Positions 34,901 to 45,534 of a stretch of DNA of 64,000 nt are shown here, one piece after another. The DNA is from Hippasteria phrygiana (lineage: Eukaryota; Echinodermata; Asteroidea; Valvatida; Goniasteridae), in NCBI GenBank assembly GCA_037893225.1, contig JAZGUH010000089.1, positions 744,001-808,000 of the forward strand. The letters are read 5' to 3'. Below the pieces are notes generated by a model. The model was not told where the DNA came from and searched no databases. It worked only from the letters and a program-made list of their open reading frames with translations. The first letter of the stretch is position 1; each line of letters opens with the position of its first letter. A program made the translations under genes and the position numbers.

Positions 34901-37900
34901 TTAATCATTAATAATATATGCAATGTGAACATAATATGTGACCTGCTCTGCAAAAAGGGCACATAAGTCGCTGTATGCTTTTATGGGTAATGGGCCATTC
35001 TATGTGAAGAGGGTGAAAAATTCTTCAAACAAATGATTTTTAAGGGAGGGATTTTTTGGCATCTTTGATACGTGTATGTTATCCTACTTCATAACCAACA
35101 TTTCAGTGAATAAAGAATGTGCTTGTGTCAAGTGCTTCAAACTAGTGCTTTGTTTTTTTGTTTTTTTAAATGGCTTTTTCTCTTTAACCCTAACCCTGCC
35201 AGACGCAGCACAGTGCATCTGTGGTGACAGCTTGACCTTGCTGCACTCTGCACACAAGTCAATGTGACAAAGTATGCAATCTGATGCGTCTGGCAGGGTT
35301 TCTAGCCAAAATACCCTGGAGGGTCAGGGTTAAGTCATTTCAAGAAATTCCTGAAAACAAACATGCAAATTTCCAAATATCTCACGAATGCAAAATGCTG
35401 CAGGCCTCAGACATATACCATATGAAAGTTTAAAAATGGCCTTTCCAGCTATATATAAAACACTATTTTCAAATTTTGCAACACAATGGCCCTTTTTGCA
35501 GAGTGGGTCACATATATAGGAATTGGAATGACTTGCCTGGTATGTGGCTGAATATTCAACAAGACTCAGATCTCTGAACCTCCTCCACATATCCAGACAG
35601 TTGGCATCTCCTAGACAGAAACCAAGGGGGACGTAAGTTGGTCTCACCAACGGAGGAAGTTACCGTGCCTGGGTCTAAAGGTGTGAAAATTTGGATTATT
35701 TCTTTGGTTTCTTTTGAAGATTTATCCTCTATTTAGATCTGGGCGCAGGAAAACCGTAAGGGTGGTGGGGCTGGCGACCTAAAATGTGGTCAACCCCACC
35801 ACCTCTGCTGTATCCCTTTACCTAGAGTGGCTTTTAGCCTTGTATTGGGTGACTTCCACGGAAAAAACTTTATGCCAGAATCGTATCACATGACAATGAC
35901 GCAGCGGCGGAATACTTGATACCTTCTTCCATGGCCTGGGAGAATCTCTGTGCATCTTGGTGAATGTTGGCATCCGACTTGGCTGCCTCGTTGACTCGGA
36001 CATAAACATCAAACAAGTGCTGTATTGGGTTCTTGGATAGTTGGTCCTCACTTCCGAATCGTTGGAAACCCACTGCCAATAATCCTATCAAGATTGAATA
36101 AAGTCAGCAAAATTAAAATGAAGGCTTGAAAATCCAGATTATTTTTAGTAACTTATTAAAGTGGCATAAGGAGACATATTGGTCAGCAAATTGTCCTACC
36201 GAGCATGTATCTGTGCTGAGCAACTTTGTGTGTTTAAAGTTAATATACAACATTTGTAAACATAGAAAAAAAAAATACCAAATTATTATGAAATACCTTA
36301 CCTGCCTTTAAATAAATAATAGTCTCAAGCATCCTGTGAAATCATGGCTGTCATGTTTTAAAATTTTTGTATCGATTTCCAGTGATGGTCAGCAAATTAC
36401 CCCCAAATCACCAACTTTAGTTTGTCCACATTGTGTTTGGCAATTGGTTACACATCTGTGAACGGGTGCACACCAGCTAGTCTAGTACCCTGACCTCATA
36501 ATTCCCCGACCTCTATAAATTGCTGTTTTTCATCTCAAGTATGGTCAGGGAACCAGACTACAAGAACGGCATTTTTTAATCTTTCTTTACCCAGCATCTA
36601 TGCACACAAAACTATAAACAGGTAAATTCATGTCAATTCAACTCAAATCAATTCATGGCCGAAAATGTAATGTTATATACTAACTTTAATAGACCTTTAT
36701 CATGCTGTCACCATCTTTGTCTTGTTCCCTGTATGCATTAGCAATTATGAATAGTGATTCCAATTATTGAATGAAGGTGCCACACTATTTTTCCTTCCAG
36801 CCTCGGTTTGGTTACATTGATTTTAATAGGAGAAAAAACAAGATGGCTGTACCATGATAAAGGTCTATAGCAGTTTCTTTGTGACATAAAATATGTTTTT
36901 CCCCACTAATTTGACTTGAACTTACCAAACTGCACTCCCCAGTCACCAAGATAGTTCATCCTGGTGACATCGTGTCCCATGGCAGTGTGAAGGTTGGCAA
37001 TGCAACTTCCTATCAGCGTTGACCTCAGATGACCTGCATGGAACGGCTTGGCAATGTTTGGTGAACTGGAAGAATGCACACGTAAAACGGCATAAATTCA
37101 CACGACACAAATGCATAAACCTGAACCAGTACAAGAAGTTCAATTTCCATTACATTGGTAACTGCAAGACAAAGAACATTATCAGAATACACACCTGCAT
37201 TAGATATCATTCCTCGAAATATATATTGATTACAGCTAGCTTACAGTAAGGACTAAATCTTGAGTTTTTTTGCCACTTAACGATTTTTCTAAGTTTTTTT
37301 GTAATGTATAAAAATAACCTGAAAAGCTATTTGCTTGGTTTAAGTTAAAATTATACCGGCTGGAGTGTCCTTAAATATGGGTTGGTTATAAGCTTCCATT
37401 AAGTGATTGTTCAGAAGACTACAAAGTCATTCAAACAGGATATTCAAAATAGGGGGAGGGGGTGGTAGGGGCAATGGATGAGGGTATGGGAGGGGGACAA
37501 GTATGAACTTCTTGAACATGGACGACGGCCATAGCCGCGGTTTGAAAAAAAGACCCCCTGGCCGGTTGATGTCTATAGGCACATTCCTGCACTTACTCAA
37601 TCCTTTTATTTTTGAACTATATTGTTCTTGATTGGGAGTGTAATGAATAGACGGAGCTTTTTCAATCAAAGCTTTCATTCACACGACACGGGGCTCCGAG
37701 TGCGATGAATAGGACCACTTTATTCAGTGAGGTGCCTGTTGTTTGCGTTTACGCTCGGCTGCACAGCCCCGATCCTGGCATACCAGCACCCCATCAATAA
37801 CAGCCAGACGCAAGGGGTTAACACCAGGTTGCCAACTCATCCAAATGGGAAGGAGAGAAAGGCAGGGCCGCATATTCTACTGCCTAAGACTGAAGTCCAT

Positions 37901-40900
37901 CTACCGGCCGAGGCTGATATTTATTAACCCTCCCTCTCTCGGTGCCAAAATGGAGTCAATTACCCTATCTATCAAAATCGAGTGATAGGTTGTAACACAC
38001 AAGCTATGAGAGAGGAACGGGTTGTGATAGTTATCGAAGTAGGAGGGTTAAACTTACCTGTATTCAACAATAATCTTCTCTTGTAACCTATTTTCCCATG
38101 GCTCTGGGATCACACCGAACCGATCAGCTTCCAGTTGAATCTGCTCAAGGACTTTCTTGGCCATCATGGACGGACTGACTTCAAACCTCAGCATCCCGTT
38201 ACTCCCAACTTGGACATGATGAATGTGGGCTGGACATGTCATCTATCAGGAGATTAAACGCGTACACTCTTTCAACCACTTCAATTTGTGACAAACTAAT
38301 TTCTGACCTCGTAGACTTTATTCCTAAATTTTAGCTAACTAATGGTTCCCCAGGACTACCCTGCTAAATCCAACAGAGTCCAACTGTGACTCATATGAGT
38401 TTCCTGCTCAATCCAACACAGTCCAACATGCCAAGTTGCTGTGTACCTAAAAATATAAAATGACTTACAGAAATCCAACAGAATCCAACTGTGTCTTATT
38501 TTTCTGTTGCCTGCTGAATCCAACAGGATTGTAACACTATGAGTCAGCTGCTCAATCCAACAGGGTCCAACGGGAATATCAAATAGTTGGATCCTGTTGG
38601 ATTCAGCAGGGTTAGGGTACCTATTCCATACTAAATTTCCTTAGAAAATTCTTAAACAATACTCCAAGTTTGGCATCAAGATTTATAGTCCCCTTGATAA
38701 TATACATGTACTGTATTTTTTCTTGGCAATCAAAATGTACAAATGATTTCTGAAAGGTCCATCTGATGTATGGTGTTTCCATACATTTCATTGTTTGCAT
38801 GCAATGGTATCACTATTATTCCTTGTAAAATGACTGTGCCCGTGAAAGCTCCACAAGCTTGTACAAAATCTGGGTAGAAAATTGCCTAAGATAAATTTGA
38901 AAATCTTTTTCCCTTTGAAAAACATTAATCAAGAACTATTTTGTCAATGAAATCATTTTCATTTGATAAATTTACCTTTGATGCAATTTTTCTGACATAT
39001 TCTTGCAAGTCGTTTGTGGACTCTCTCTTGTCTGCAGACACATTCTTAGGAACAAGTGACTTCACAGACAAGCCATACTCCGCAACTACCCTGGAAGAAA
39101 CAACGTACATTGTCAAAGTTATTTCCCACTAGAATAGATACCTGCAAGTCTCCTAACTTGATCTCATGATCACTTTAAACATAATACTGACTTATAACCA
39201 TGGAGTGCTTAGTTTGTCTATGACCCCACAGATCAGATGTTTGGGTCAAACTTTTCATTATTATTTCAGCCATCAATTTGCAATATTTTTAACGTGTAAG
39301 TTGTAAAGCTTCCTTTTCTGCACAAAACTCTGCCAAATCGTAAAACACCACAAAAATTTTAATACACAACACCATATATCTTGTAGCTCCTGTATAATGT
39401 GCCAGGAAGCTCCTATATAATGTGCCAGGAAGCTCCTATATAATGTGCCAGGAAGCTCCTATATAATGTGCCAGGAAGCTCCTATATAATGTGCCAGGAA
39501 GCTCCTATATAATGTGCCAGGAAGCTCCTATATAATGTGCCAGGAAGCTCCTATATAATGTGCCAGGAAGCTCCTATATAATGTGCCAGGAAGCTCCTAT
39601 ATAATTTGACAGGAAGCTCCTATATAATGTGCCAGGAAGCCCCATATATTCTTGTAGTAATAATATCATTAAAAATATTAACCCTAACTCTCCCAAATCT
39701 GCCAAATCCAACCCCATGTTGTGTTGTATTTTGATGGGTTCAGGATTCATTACTTTACATGGAGCTATGATGCCCCAATTTGTCTAAGTCCAAAGAATGT
39801 GCCATAGGTATACTGCACAGTGTTGGATTTTGACAAGTTCAGGACACTCCTCACTAAAAATGCCATGGGTTAGGGTTAATGATAATTGATGCAAACTTAA
39901 TGTAAAAGTTGCAGATTATCACAACTTCAACTGAGGAGGCAGTTGACAAGGTATATATATACAAACCTTTTCTTTGATGCAGTGAGTGGTGATATCAGTG
40001 GCAGAATTTTTTCTTCAGTCAAACCAGTTGTCTTGGCCACCTACACATACATATATGATACAAATAATTTTACAGAAATGGTGGGACTAATTAGTAATTA
40101 GACAATATTGCATGTGAGGCTATAGTACTGGTAAAAACTGACTGTTTGACATGCTGTTTTGTCATGGTTAGTTTCAATGGGGAGTGTGGTAATTGTGGTT
40201 ACGGACAGATTTTACCCCCATCAAAATGGGCCATGGAGAGAAAAATCTTGGAACCAACGCTATCGATAATAATGTCGGCACGTTAGGCGCACATGACATG
40301 GTTGCCACTTTTACAGACACCGGCACCCAGAAATTACACCTTTAAAGTGCCATAACTCTGAAATGCAAGTACCTATTGAGCTAATTTTCATACCATTCAA
40401 TTTGTCTTGCACTTCCCTTTCCATTGATATCAAATTTGTAACAAATAGCAAAAACAAAATTTAAATGCCGGACTCCCTACTGTTACTCCAAGATTCCTAT
40501 GTCATTGTCACGAACACTTTAAGTGACCATAACACACTGTGGAAAAACATCTAACACAGAAAATACAAACTTTCTTCTACATAATGCCCAAACATTTCCC
40601 GACTAAAGTCACAAACTTAAAGGTTGTACCAAGTGTTTGTACAATTCTGAACACAGAATGGTTATTGTCCCTGAAGGGTGCACTACACTAATTCCTGTCC
40701 GAATTTATGCACCAGCTCATCAACATAAAATGTATACCCACATATACAACTTTATTTGAAAAATGAGAGTTTGTGCCTCCAAAAATTGTGGGATTGTGTA
40801 AACATAGCCCAGCATCAACTCCCTGGTTACTGGGCTTCCATCTGTGTGCAGACTTCATAAAATTACTGTTGAAAACTTGGTCCTATTTGCCCGAGAAAGT

Positions 40901-41792
40901 GGAGGGATGCCATTCTTAAAATGGCTGTTGATCAGCTTGGGAAATAGGACGTTTTGGGAGGTGAGTTTGTTTTGTGTCAATATTTAAAAATGTAATTGGC
41001 AAACCCCCCCCAACCCCCACCCCCCAAAGAAAATAGAAAAGAAATGAAAAGACAAAAGATCGGACAATATAAGTTACATTTGTTTGTGTAGACCCCAGTG
41101 ATGCTGGGGTATAGGTTATTTGGCGCTAAACTTTGTTGATTTTACACTGTTGTCAATGGAGCTTGAATATTAGTGTGGTGCACCCTGAACCGACGAGTTT
41201 GGTGGGGCATGGAGGTTGCCAAGGGCCGCCTATTTCACTGACTCACATTTAACTTTCAAGTACTTCGCGAGCTACACGAACAGTGTAACTAATAACGGTA
41301 ATCATTACCTTTAGGAAATCTCTATTTTTTTTCACGAGTTCCGTTTAAAACTGACTTTTGCAGATGACTTTACAGTACCAAAGTGACTTTTGCAGGCTAA
41401 AGCAGTCTTTTTTTCTTCAGATTAACTCATGTTTGTTGTAATTTTTAAACGCACTTTCAAAAAAAATGTGACTTTCCTACCTTTTTTTGCAGTCAGAGAC
41501 GTTGCCGTTTTACCCCATAATTTCCCTCATAAATCAAAACCCTGCCCTCTTTCCACAAAATTAAGCTTGCTCATAATCAACATGATATCTTAGCGAACTA
41601 TTTAGATGATTTCAAGCACACAGAGTGACTTGTCCTGCCTGTATCATCGCAAAATATTGAGGTAGGGGGCCTAAGTTCCGAAACATAAACTGTGTCCTTC
41701 GTTCTCTTATATGGAATGGGGGCCTAAAGGTAAGGATTACTATAATAACAACTTACCTGAGCAGCGATAAGTCGTTTGAAGAAGGCAGCCAT
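28936..41792 (-). CDS. RARS2: Arginyl-tRNA synthetase, mitochondrial type
   Basis: Fourteen exons join in phase: 41792-41757, 40040-39967, 39090-38976, 38242-38058, 37065-36926, 36084-35923, 35610-35537, 34448-34342, 33090-32854, 31588-31464, 31040-30863, 30204-30034, 29314-29251, 29022-28936. The total is 584 residues, close to human RARS2 (578). Family knowledge: a class I aminoacyl-tRNA synthetase that charges mitochondrial tRNA-Arg. Visible blocks are the HIGH-type signature in exon 5 ([15 protein letters not shown]), [41 protein letters not shown], the [14 protein letters not shown] anticodon-domain block and a C-terminal [10 protein letters not shown]. The exon 7 donor is GC (CCAG|GCAAGT); all others are GT. 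The exon 9 acceptor was chosen as CACAG|GCAG because it keeps phase. Introns carry many transposons and two tandem arrays. No break in the coding sequence was seen. Confidence 0.95.
29633..29905 (+). pseudogene. LINE reverse transcriptase 3' fragment
   Basis: An open stretch ends in a LINE-RT C-terminal signature ([11 protein letters not shown] followed by [16 protein letters not shown]). The frame before it is damaged. It lies in RARS2 intron 12, antisense to the gene. It resembles the family at 7527 in motif order but is not the same sequence. Confidence 0.65.
30347..30820. mobile_element. Element flanked by inverted tRNA-like SINE heads
   Basis: At 30351-30410 a reversed B-box (GGGATTTGAACCTGTGACC) precedes ATACCGTACC. 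At 30735-30815 the same unit occurs forward (A-box TAGCTCTGTTGGT, B-box GGTTCAAATCC), followed by CAGTTTTCTTTC. The two ends are inverted complements. It lies in RARS2 intron 11. Confidence 0.6.
31365..31437 (-). mobile_element. tRNA-derived SINE relic
   Basis: The complement carries TCATTCGGTTGACTTGG and GTGGGTTCGATTCCC at A/B-box spacing, next to the end of the neighbouring dispersed repeat (31240-31332). It lies in RARS2 intron 10 and is not a functional tRNA. Confidence 0.5.
32006..32713. mobile_element. Non-autonomous hAT-type element with 8-bp target duplication
   Basis: Ends CAGTGTTGTAGTC and GACTACAACACTG are inverted complements, flanked by GTGGGTGC (31998-32005) and GTGGGTGG (32714-32721), an 8-bp duplication with one mismatch. 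hAT elements characteristically make 8-bp duplications and often begin CAG. The interior is mostly a 31-bp minisatellite. It lies in RARS2 intron 9. Confidence 0.85.
32028..32566. repeat. 31-bp minisatellite, about 17 units
   Basis: Units contain AGACCCTGCAAGACCAGCAC then AAGACCACACG. Since 31 is not a multiple of three, all three frames stay open and yield artefactual ORFs on both strands. It is the interior of the hAT-type element. Confidence 0.95.
33250..33412. repeat. Large palindrome
   Basis: ACAAATAATGAATGTTTATG pairs with the complement at 33395-33412, and the centre GGTGACAGATGGCATGTTC pairs with GAACATGCCATCTGTCACC. A perfect hairpin of about 160 bp lies in RARS2 intron 8, abutting the Crypton-fragment element. 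Confidence 0.85.
33414..34081. mobile_element. Inverted-repeat element carrying a recombinase fragment
   Basis: TTATACAACGCCTGAATA at the left and TATTCAGGTGTTGTATAA at the right are inverted complements, with about 37 bp of further similarity (CGTCATCTGATTGG versus its complement near 34042). The interior holds a Crypton-like ORF. Confidence 0.7.
33536..33892 (-). pseudogene. Crypton/KIAA1958-like tyrosine recombinase, N-terminal core-binding fragment
   Basis: About 118 codons end at a stop at 33536. The stretch [20 protein letters not shown], then [34 protein letters not shown] and [16 protein letters not shown] resembles the N-terminal, DNA-contacting domain that precedes the catalytic part in Crypton-derived proteins (ZMYM/KIAA1958/DUF3504 group). 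The catalytic domain with the R...HxxR...Y residues is absent, so it is not an active recombinase. It may begin at the ATG at 33856 ([11 protein letters not shown]). Confidence 0.6.
34479..34904. mobile_element. TTAACCCTAA-ended element interrupted by a SINE-like insert
   Basis: The left part (from TTAACCCTAATCCTCC) and right part (AAGAATGTGCCATTG to GGGTTAA) match the ends and interior of 17054-17275. The middle, about 34600-34815, is a later insertion containing the tRNA-like palindrome. It lies just before RARS2 exon 8, in intron 7. Confidence 0.7.
34660..34804. mobile_element. Palindromic tRNA-like SINE element
   Basis: Reversed B-box GGGATTTGAACCTGCGACC at the left; A-box TAGCTAAGTTGGTTGAGCA and B-box GCAGGTTCAAACCCC at the right. 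The ends, beyond the B-boxes, are inverted complements over about 45 bp. It resembles the pair at 30347-30820. Confidence 0.6.
34935..35514. mobile_element. MITE family B, copy 3, with nested insertion
   Basis: TATGTGACCTGCTCTGCAAA at the left pairs with TTTTTGCAGAGTGGGTCACATA at the right. The 150-bp telomere-like MITE at 35184-35333 is inserted inside it. It lies in RARS2 intron 7, ending 23 bp from exon 7. Confidence 0.82.
35184..35333. mobile_element. 150-bp MITE with telomere-like ends, copy 2
   Basis: Identical to 19864-20013 except for two T/C differences near the right end. It is inserted in a family B element, so it is the younger of the two. Confidence 0.88.
36478..36560. mobile_element. 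MITE family D, copy 2
   Basis: CTAGTCTAGTACCCTGACC at the left pairs with GGTCAGGGAACCAGACTA at the right. It is the inverse of the copy at 14895. It lies in RARS2 intron 5. Confidence 0.7.
36689..36869. mobile_element. MITE (ATAGACCTTTATCATG ends)
   Basis: ATAGACCTTTATCATGCTGT and ACCATGATAAAGGTCTAT are inverted complements, extending into CACCATCTTTGT/ACAAGATGG. About 180 bp, in RARS2 intron 5. Confidence 0.8.
37495..38052. repeat. Dispersed repeat family E, longest copy
   Basis: Composite of blocks shared with 28528-28795 and 31240-31325, followed by a block from 37925 like 18844-19000 (AACCCTCC to GGAGGGTT). It lies in RARS2 intron 4, ending beside the exon 4 donor. Confidence 0.6.
38358..38613. 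mobile_element. Inverted-repeat element with internal AATCCAACAG repeats
   Basis: CCCTGCTAAATCCAACAGAG at the left pairs with GTTGGATTCAGCAGGG at the right. Five internal copies of (C)AATCCAACA-GTCCAAC lie between them. It lies in RARS2 intron 3. Confidence 0.7.
39384..39641. repeat. 23-bp tandem repeat, about 11 units
   Basis: Units contain AGCTCCTATATAATGTGCC then AGGA, nearly uniform. It lies in RARS2 intron 2. Confidence 0.92.
39678..39879. mobile_element. TTAACCCTAA-ended element, long type
   Basis: Begins TTAACCCTAACTCTCC and ends GGGTTAGGGTTAA. It shares CAAAGAATGTGCCAT with 17054-17275 and 34479-34904. It lies in RARS2 intron 2 next to the 23-bp array. Confidence 0.75.
40041..41756. 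other. RARS2 intron 1
   Basis: 1.7 kb of intron sequence without an ORF or recognised element apart from a C-rich run at about 41005-41025. Confidence 0.6.
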
Positions 41793-43356
41793 TTCTGAAG
41801 GGAAAATCTATAGACATGTACATGTGCTAGACGAATTAATAAACCCCCACACACACACATTGACAAACTATAGCGCATTTGGTGCACTTGAAGTTCGCGC
41901 TATATTGTGTAGCAAACCAAAAGACGTCAAGCTCCCAAATCGTATGTGCACCAGACTCAAGCTTTCAAACATTGCTCAAGAGAGGGCGCCATCTACAGAA
42001 TACTGCGAGCCTCCAGTACATTATAATAAGCGCAATAAAAGTAGAAGCTATAAATATAACTGTACCTAACGGCATTACAAAAAAGACCAAAAACCCTCAG
42101 GCGAAATGGAAAAAAAACATGTTTCGCGTCCCCGCCCACTTCCTCTTTGGAGGCCGCCTGGATTTTTTGATTTTTTTTTTACCACAGAAAAATTATGTAT
42201 AAAAAAACAAACCATAATGTCAACCATGTCAATCGGAAAATAGATACTTGCGAGACGGAAGTTTTTTTTTTCCTGATATGGTGCTACAAACATACTAAAA
42301 AAACAATTTAAATATGTTTAGTTCTCTTGTCCAACATGTCTCTTTCATTTGTAATGCGTCTTTGAACAGGGAAACACCAACGGTTGCCAGAATTGTTTAA
42401 ATGACGGCCATCTTGAAAATATAAAATAGAAAGCCCCTCTTCCTCCTTTTTTTTTTAAACTCGGACGTGGAACATGTTTTTTTTTTTTTTTTCCACGGCC
42501 TAAACAAACACACAAACAACTATTGCAACATACTAAACATATATTTTCTTAGTATGACGAAAGTGAAATATCAGATGATAAATAAAACAGATAAGGACCA
42601 AGTTGAAAAATAATTGCGGGTATCAAAGTACGTAGGTCCAACTGATTATGATGAATTTAATTAGATTTTCTCAAACGCACATCGTAAATAAATCACAAAC
42701 CAACCATCAGATGTGCACGGTTTGATTGCAATTTATTGCTGGCTTGCAATTTCCGTTAACCATAAAAGTCATGAACCGACCACAAAAACACAAAACTTCA
42801 GTTGCTGCCATTGTGGAAACGTCTACAGAGCGTATGCCTACATATATACATCGAGAGCGCAAGAAATATAAAGTGGCCAATTTTAATTCTGGTATAATAC
42901 GAGACAGTAGGCAAATGGACTTTGCTCGAACGCGCGAGGGCGCTGTTTCAACGATATTTCGAAGATAATACACGCATTTACACACATGTACACCCTTGCA
43001 ACTCAAATAAATACATATTTCCAAAATGGAGTTGCTAGATAAAAGTACGCATCCCAAGCTAGTTCAACAAACGTCACTTTTCTAGCTAGTTGCAGCCCAG
43101 GAAATGGTCGTTACAGCGCCCTTGCACATGGCCCATTGTTTTAATTTCTGTGAAGGGGAGGGGGGGGGGGGGGGGGGCAGGGGAGGGTACTTTTGTGCAG
43201 TAATAAACTCAATGACTGCAATATGTTAACGTTAATCACTTCAATCCCAACAACATTGAAAGGGGCGGGGGGGTGTGTAGGGGAATTAAAGAGGGGAGAG
43301 GCACAGTATTTAACCACAATCTCCCGAGTACATAAATTGATGGGTCAGTTACTATG

Positions 43357-43388
<32 letters not shown>

Positions 43389-43850
43389 TTTATTCAGCAA
43401 ATTCATCAAAAATACTATGAACAAATACAATTTGCACAGAAATAATTTTTAAAGTTTGGCATGGCAGCAGTTTTAAACCACAATCTCCCGAGTACATCAA
43501 TTGATGGTCATTTATTAACCAAAAATAGACACGACAAACAGCAAAACGGACACTCGAGCAGACAGCACGACATTCAATATGGAACAGCACAACAGATTGA
43601 CAAACGGGGAAATGGACAGACTGACAACGGAATAAAAAACAGTCATTTAACAACAAAAAAAGCAAATGGACCACAAAGTATTTAGTAAAAATCATATAAT
43701 ACATGTATTACCAAAATACATATACACGGCGGTATTGCTTTTCTTAGCAATGAGATTGAGCTTACACATTATGTAGGTGTCCGACAATGAACTGGCTAAA
43801 ATGAACAACTTATCCGTGTATTTTACATTCATATCACAAACAGCAGCGAC
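41793..43850. other. Gene-free spacer upstream of RARS2
   Basis: Holds a G run at about 43158-43178, an (ATT)n microsatellite at about 43358-43384 and a local 40-bp duplication (AACCACAATCTCCCGAGTAC at about 43313 and 43479). The RARS2 promoter should lie just above 41793, but I see no definite element. Confidence 0.5.
43003..43123. repeat. Dispersed repeat family F, copy 1
   Basis: Shares GGTTGCTAGATAAAAGTAC-type sequence, CATCCCAAGCTAGTTCAACA and GTTACAGCGCCCT with 50588-50716, at high identity over about 110 bp. Confidence 0.75.
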
Positions 43851-43857
43851 TCAAAAT

Positions 43858-44338
43858 GCTTATAAAAGACTTGAGACTTCACTTGACAAAAAAAATGACT
43901 TGGGACTTCACTTGACTCGACTTGAAAAAAAACATGACTTGTGACTTTGATTTGAATAAATTTAAATTTCACTTGCTGACATCAACACTTTTGTTAAAAC
44001 AAACAAAACTTTTGGGCCTATATGCACATACCAGTTGACAAAAAATGCCAAGCCTACAGCGCCTAGCGAGCTGGGTGCCAGTACGTATGCGAGGCTGCAA
44101 CACTGGACGACTGCATGGAGAATCGTCAAGACCGGGGACGCATGGTTGATTTTGTACCGTGCATACGTGCCAGCCAAAAGTCATTTGTCATTGGAATTTG
44201 ACTTTACTATGTGCAACAATTGACTTGAGACTTGGTACTTGTTGACTTGAAAACATTGGACTTGGGACTGGACTTGTGAACATTTGAATTGTGACTTGAT
44301 TTGACTTGAGAAAACATGACTTGGTTACAACACTGTCA
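43858..44338. mobile_element. GACTTG-rich hAT-like element, right end at 44338
   Basis: Irregular GACTTG/GACTTGA repeats flank a unique core (about 43990-44215). The end GACTTGGTTACAACACTG matches the hAT-like terminus CAGTGTTGTAACC in complement. The left terminus is not clear. Confidence 0.5.
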
Positions 44339-44339
44339 A

Positions 44340-44810
44340 TTGAATATTCGAATTGCTTTTTGCCGGTTGAAATATTCAAAAAAATTCTATATGCACGTCC
44401 AGATACGACTGATGCTATTTTAATGGAAAAGTTACGGCACTTAGCAATGTCAAATGCAACATTTTTTGTGAACATAGGTTTATGGTTCCCGACCGTAAAA
44501 CCCTTGACATTTCTAAAATAATTATTGCAAAAACTCGGGCTGGAGTTTTTTTTTATTAGAACGTTATACATACTCGTAACGATCTTGATACAATGCCAAA
44601 TGTCCATCGGGTGGTCTCTAATATTGATCGCCACATGTAAAACACCGGCGTGCTTTGCCTTTGCATGCAAGTTTTTACCGACGCGGCATGCAGTTGCAGC
44701 AGACACCTGAAAGACTTCATTGGCGATGTCGGATATTTGAATATTCGGTCAAACCCGGTCTCGGATAATCGAATACTCAATTCTTCAAAAATGAACATCC
44801 CTAATTAAAA
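44340..44810. mobile_element. Possible hAT-like remnant ending CATCCCTA
   Basis: GAATATTCG motifs recur at 44345 and about 44735, and the segment ends GAACATCCCTA. That combination is common in degenerate hAT-type elements. ORFs on both strands here look spurious. Confidence 0.35.
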
Positions 44811-44812
44811 TC

Positions 44813-44865
44813 ATCACAATTATTACAGTGTGTGGAGGTATGCGACCAAAGCTGACAGAAACTGA
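44813..44865 (+). pseudogene. Rep-gene fragment 1 (Y-motif region)
   Basis: ATCATCACAATTATTACAGT and GGAGGTATG matches the complement of 49235-49290, the part of the Rep gene around the YxxK motif. It is a short detached duplicate, too small and diverged to encode anything. Confidence 0.7.
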
Positions 44866-44887
44866 TCTCAATGCTTCTGGACATCAC

Positions 44888-45530
44888 TGACTTGACTGAT
44901 GGGGGGGGGGGGGGGGCGTGACACCATTATTGTTGATTTTCATGTGGATAGGTCTCGTTCACTTGGTGTTTGTCAAGTACACCACATTTATTTAATTACA
45001 TACAGCAGGGCAAATACCCGAGTCGGTATCATTGAATGTCGTCGAGATCATGCCGACAAAATTGTGTAGTGCATTTGATATGTGTGGATCAAATTGGACA
45101 GAACTCTGCGTTGGTTACAAGTTAGAAACCATTTACAAATCATCACAATTATTACAGTGCCTGGAGGTATGTGACCCAAACTGACAAAAATTATATCAAA
45201 TCCAGGGGGGCATCCTGATTTAACAGATTCAGTAGCACCAAAGACTGACGCTGCTTCTCAAATTCTCACTTGGAACTCTCAGTCTCAGCCCGAGTTTGTG
45301 TCTCAGTCACAGTCCGAGTTTGTGTCTCAGTCACAGATCCCTGATTCTGTGATTCCCCCAAACAGTCCCACACATCAACGGATGCGTACCCCGCGTACAC
45401 ATTCAAGACTAACTCCCTATGATGTATCAGAAATTGTGGTATCCAAAGGACTGAATATGAGTCTAAGTCTCGGCCTTTTTTGCCGAGTCAAGTCGAGTCC
45501 AGCTGTGCCAGCTGTGCCAGCTGTGCCAGC
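44888..45530 (+). pseudogene. Rep-gene relic 2, deleted copy of the 49.6-48.9 kb gene
   Basis: Collinear with the complement of about 49655-48900 but broken. A G run (about 44900-44917) replaces part of the start, the segment carrying the HYH metal-binding motif is deleted after about 45088, a stop falls near 45067, and a second small deletion lies near 45140. The Gln/Ser-rich linker and the block SPTHQRMRT to SKGL survive in frame from 45298. Base changes relative to the intact copy are scattered, so this is an old relic with no endonuclease capacity. Confidence 0.85.
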
Positions 45531-45534
45531 AGCG

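Noticed and set aside
44188..44706. 172-codon minus-strand ORF
   Set aside because: Crosses two transposon remnants and resembles no protein family.
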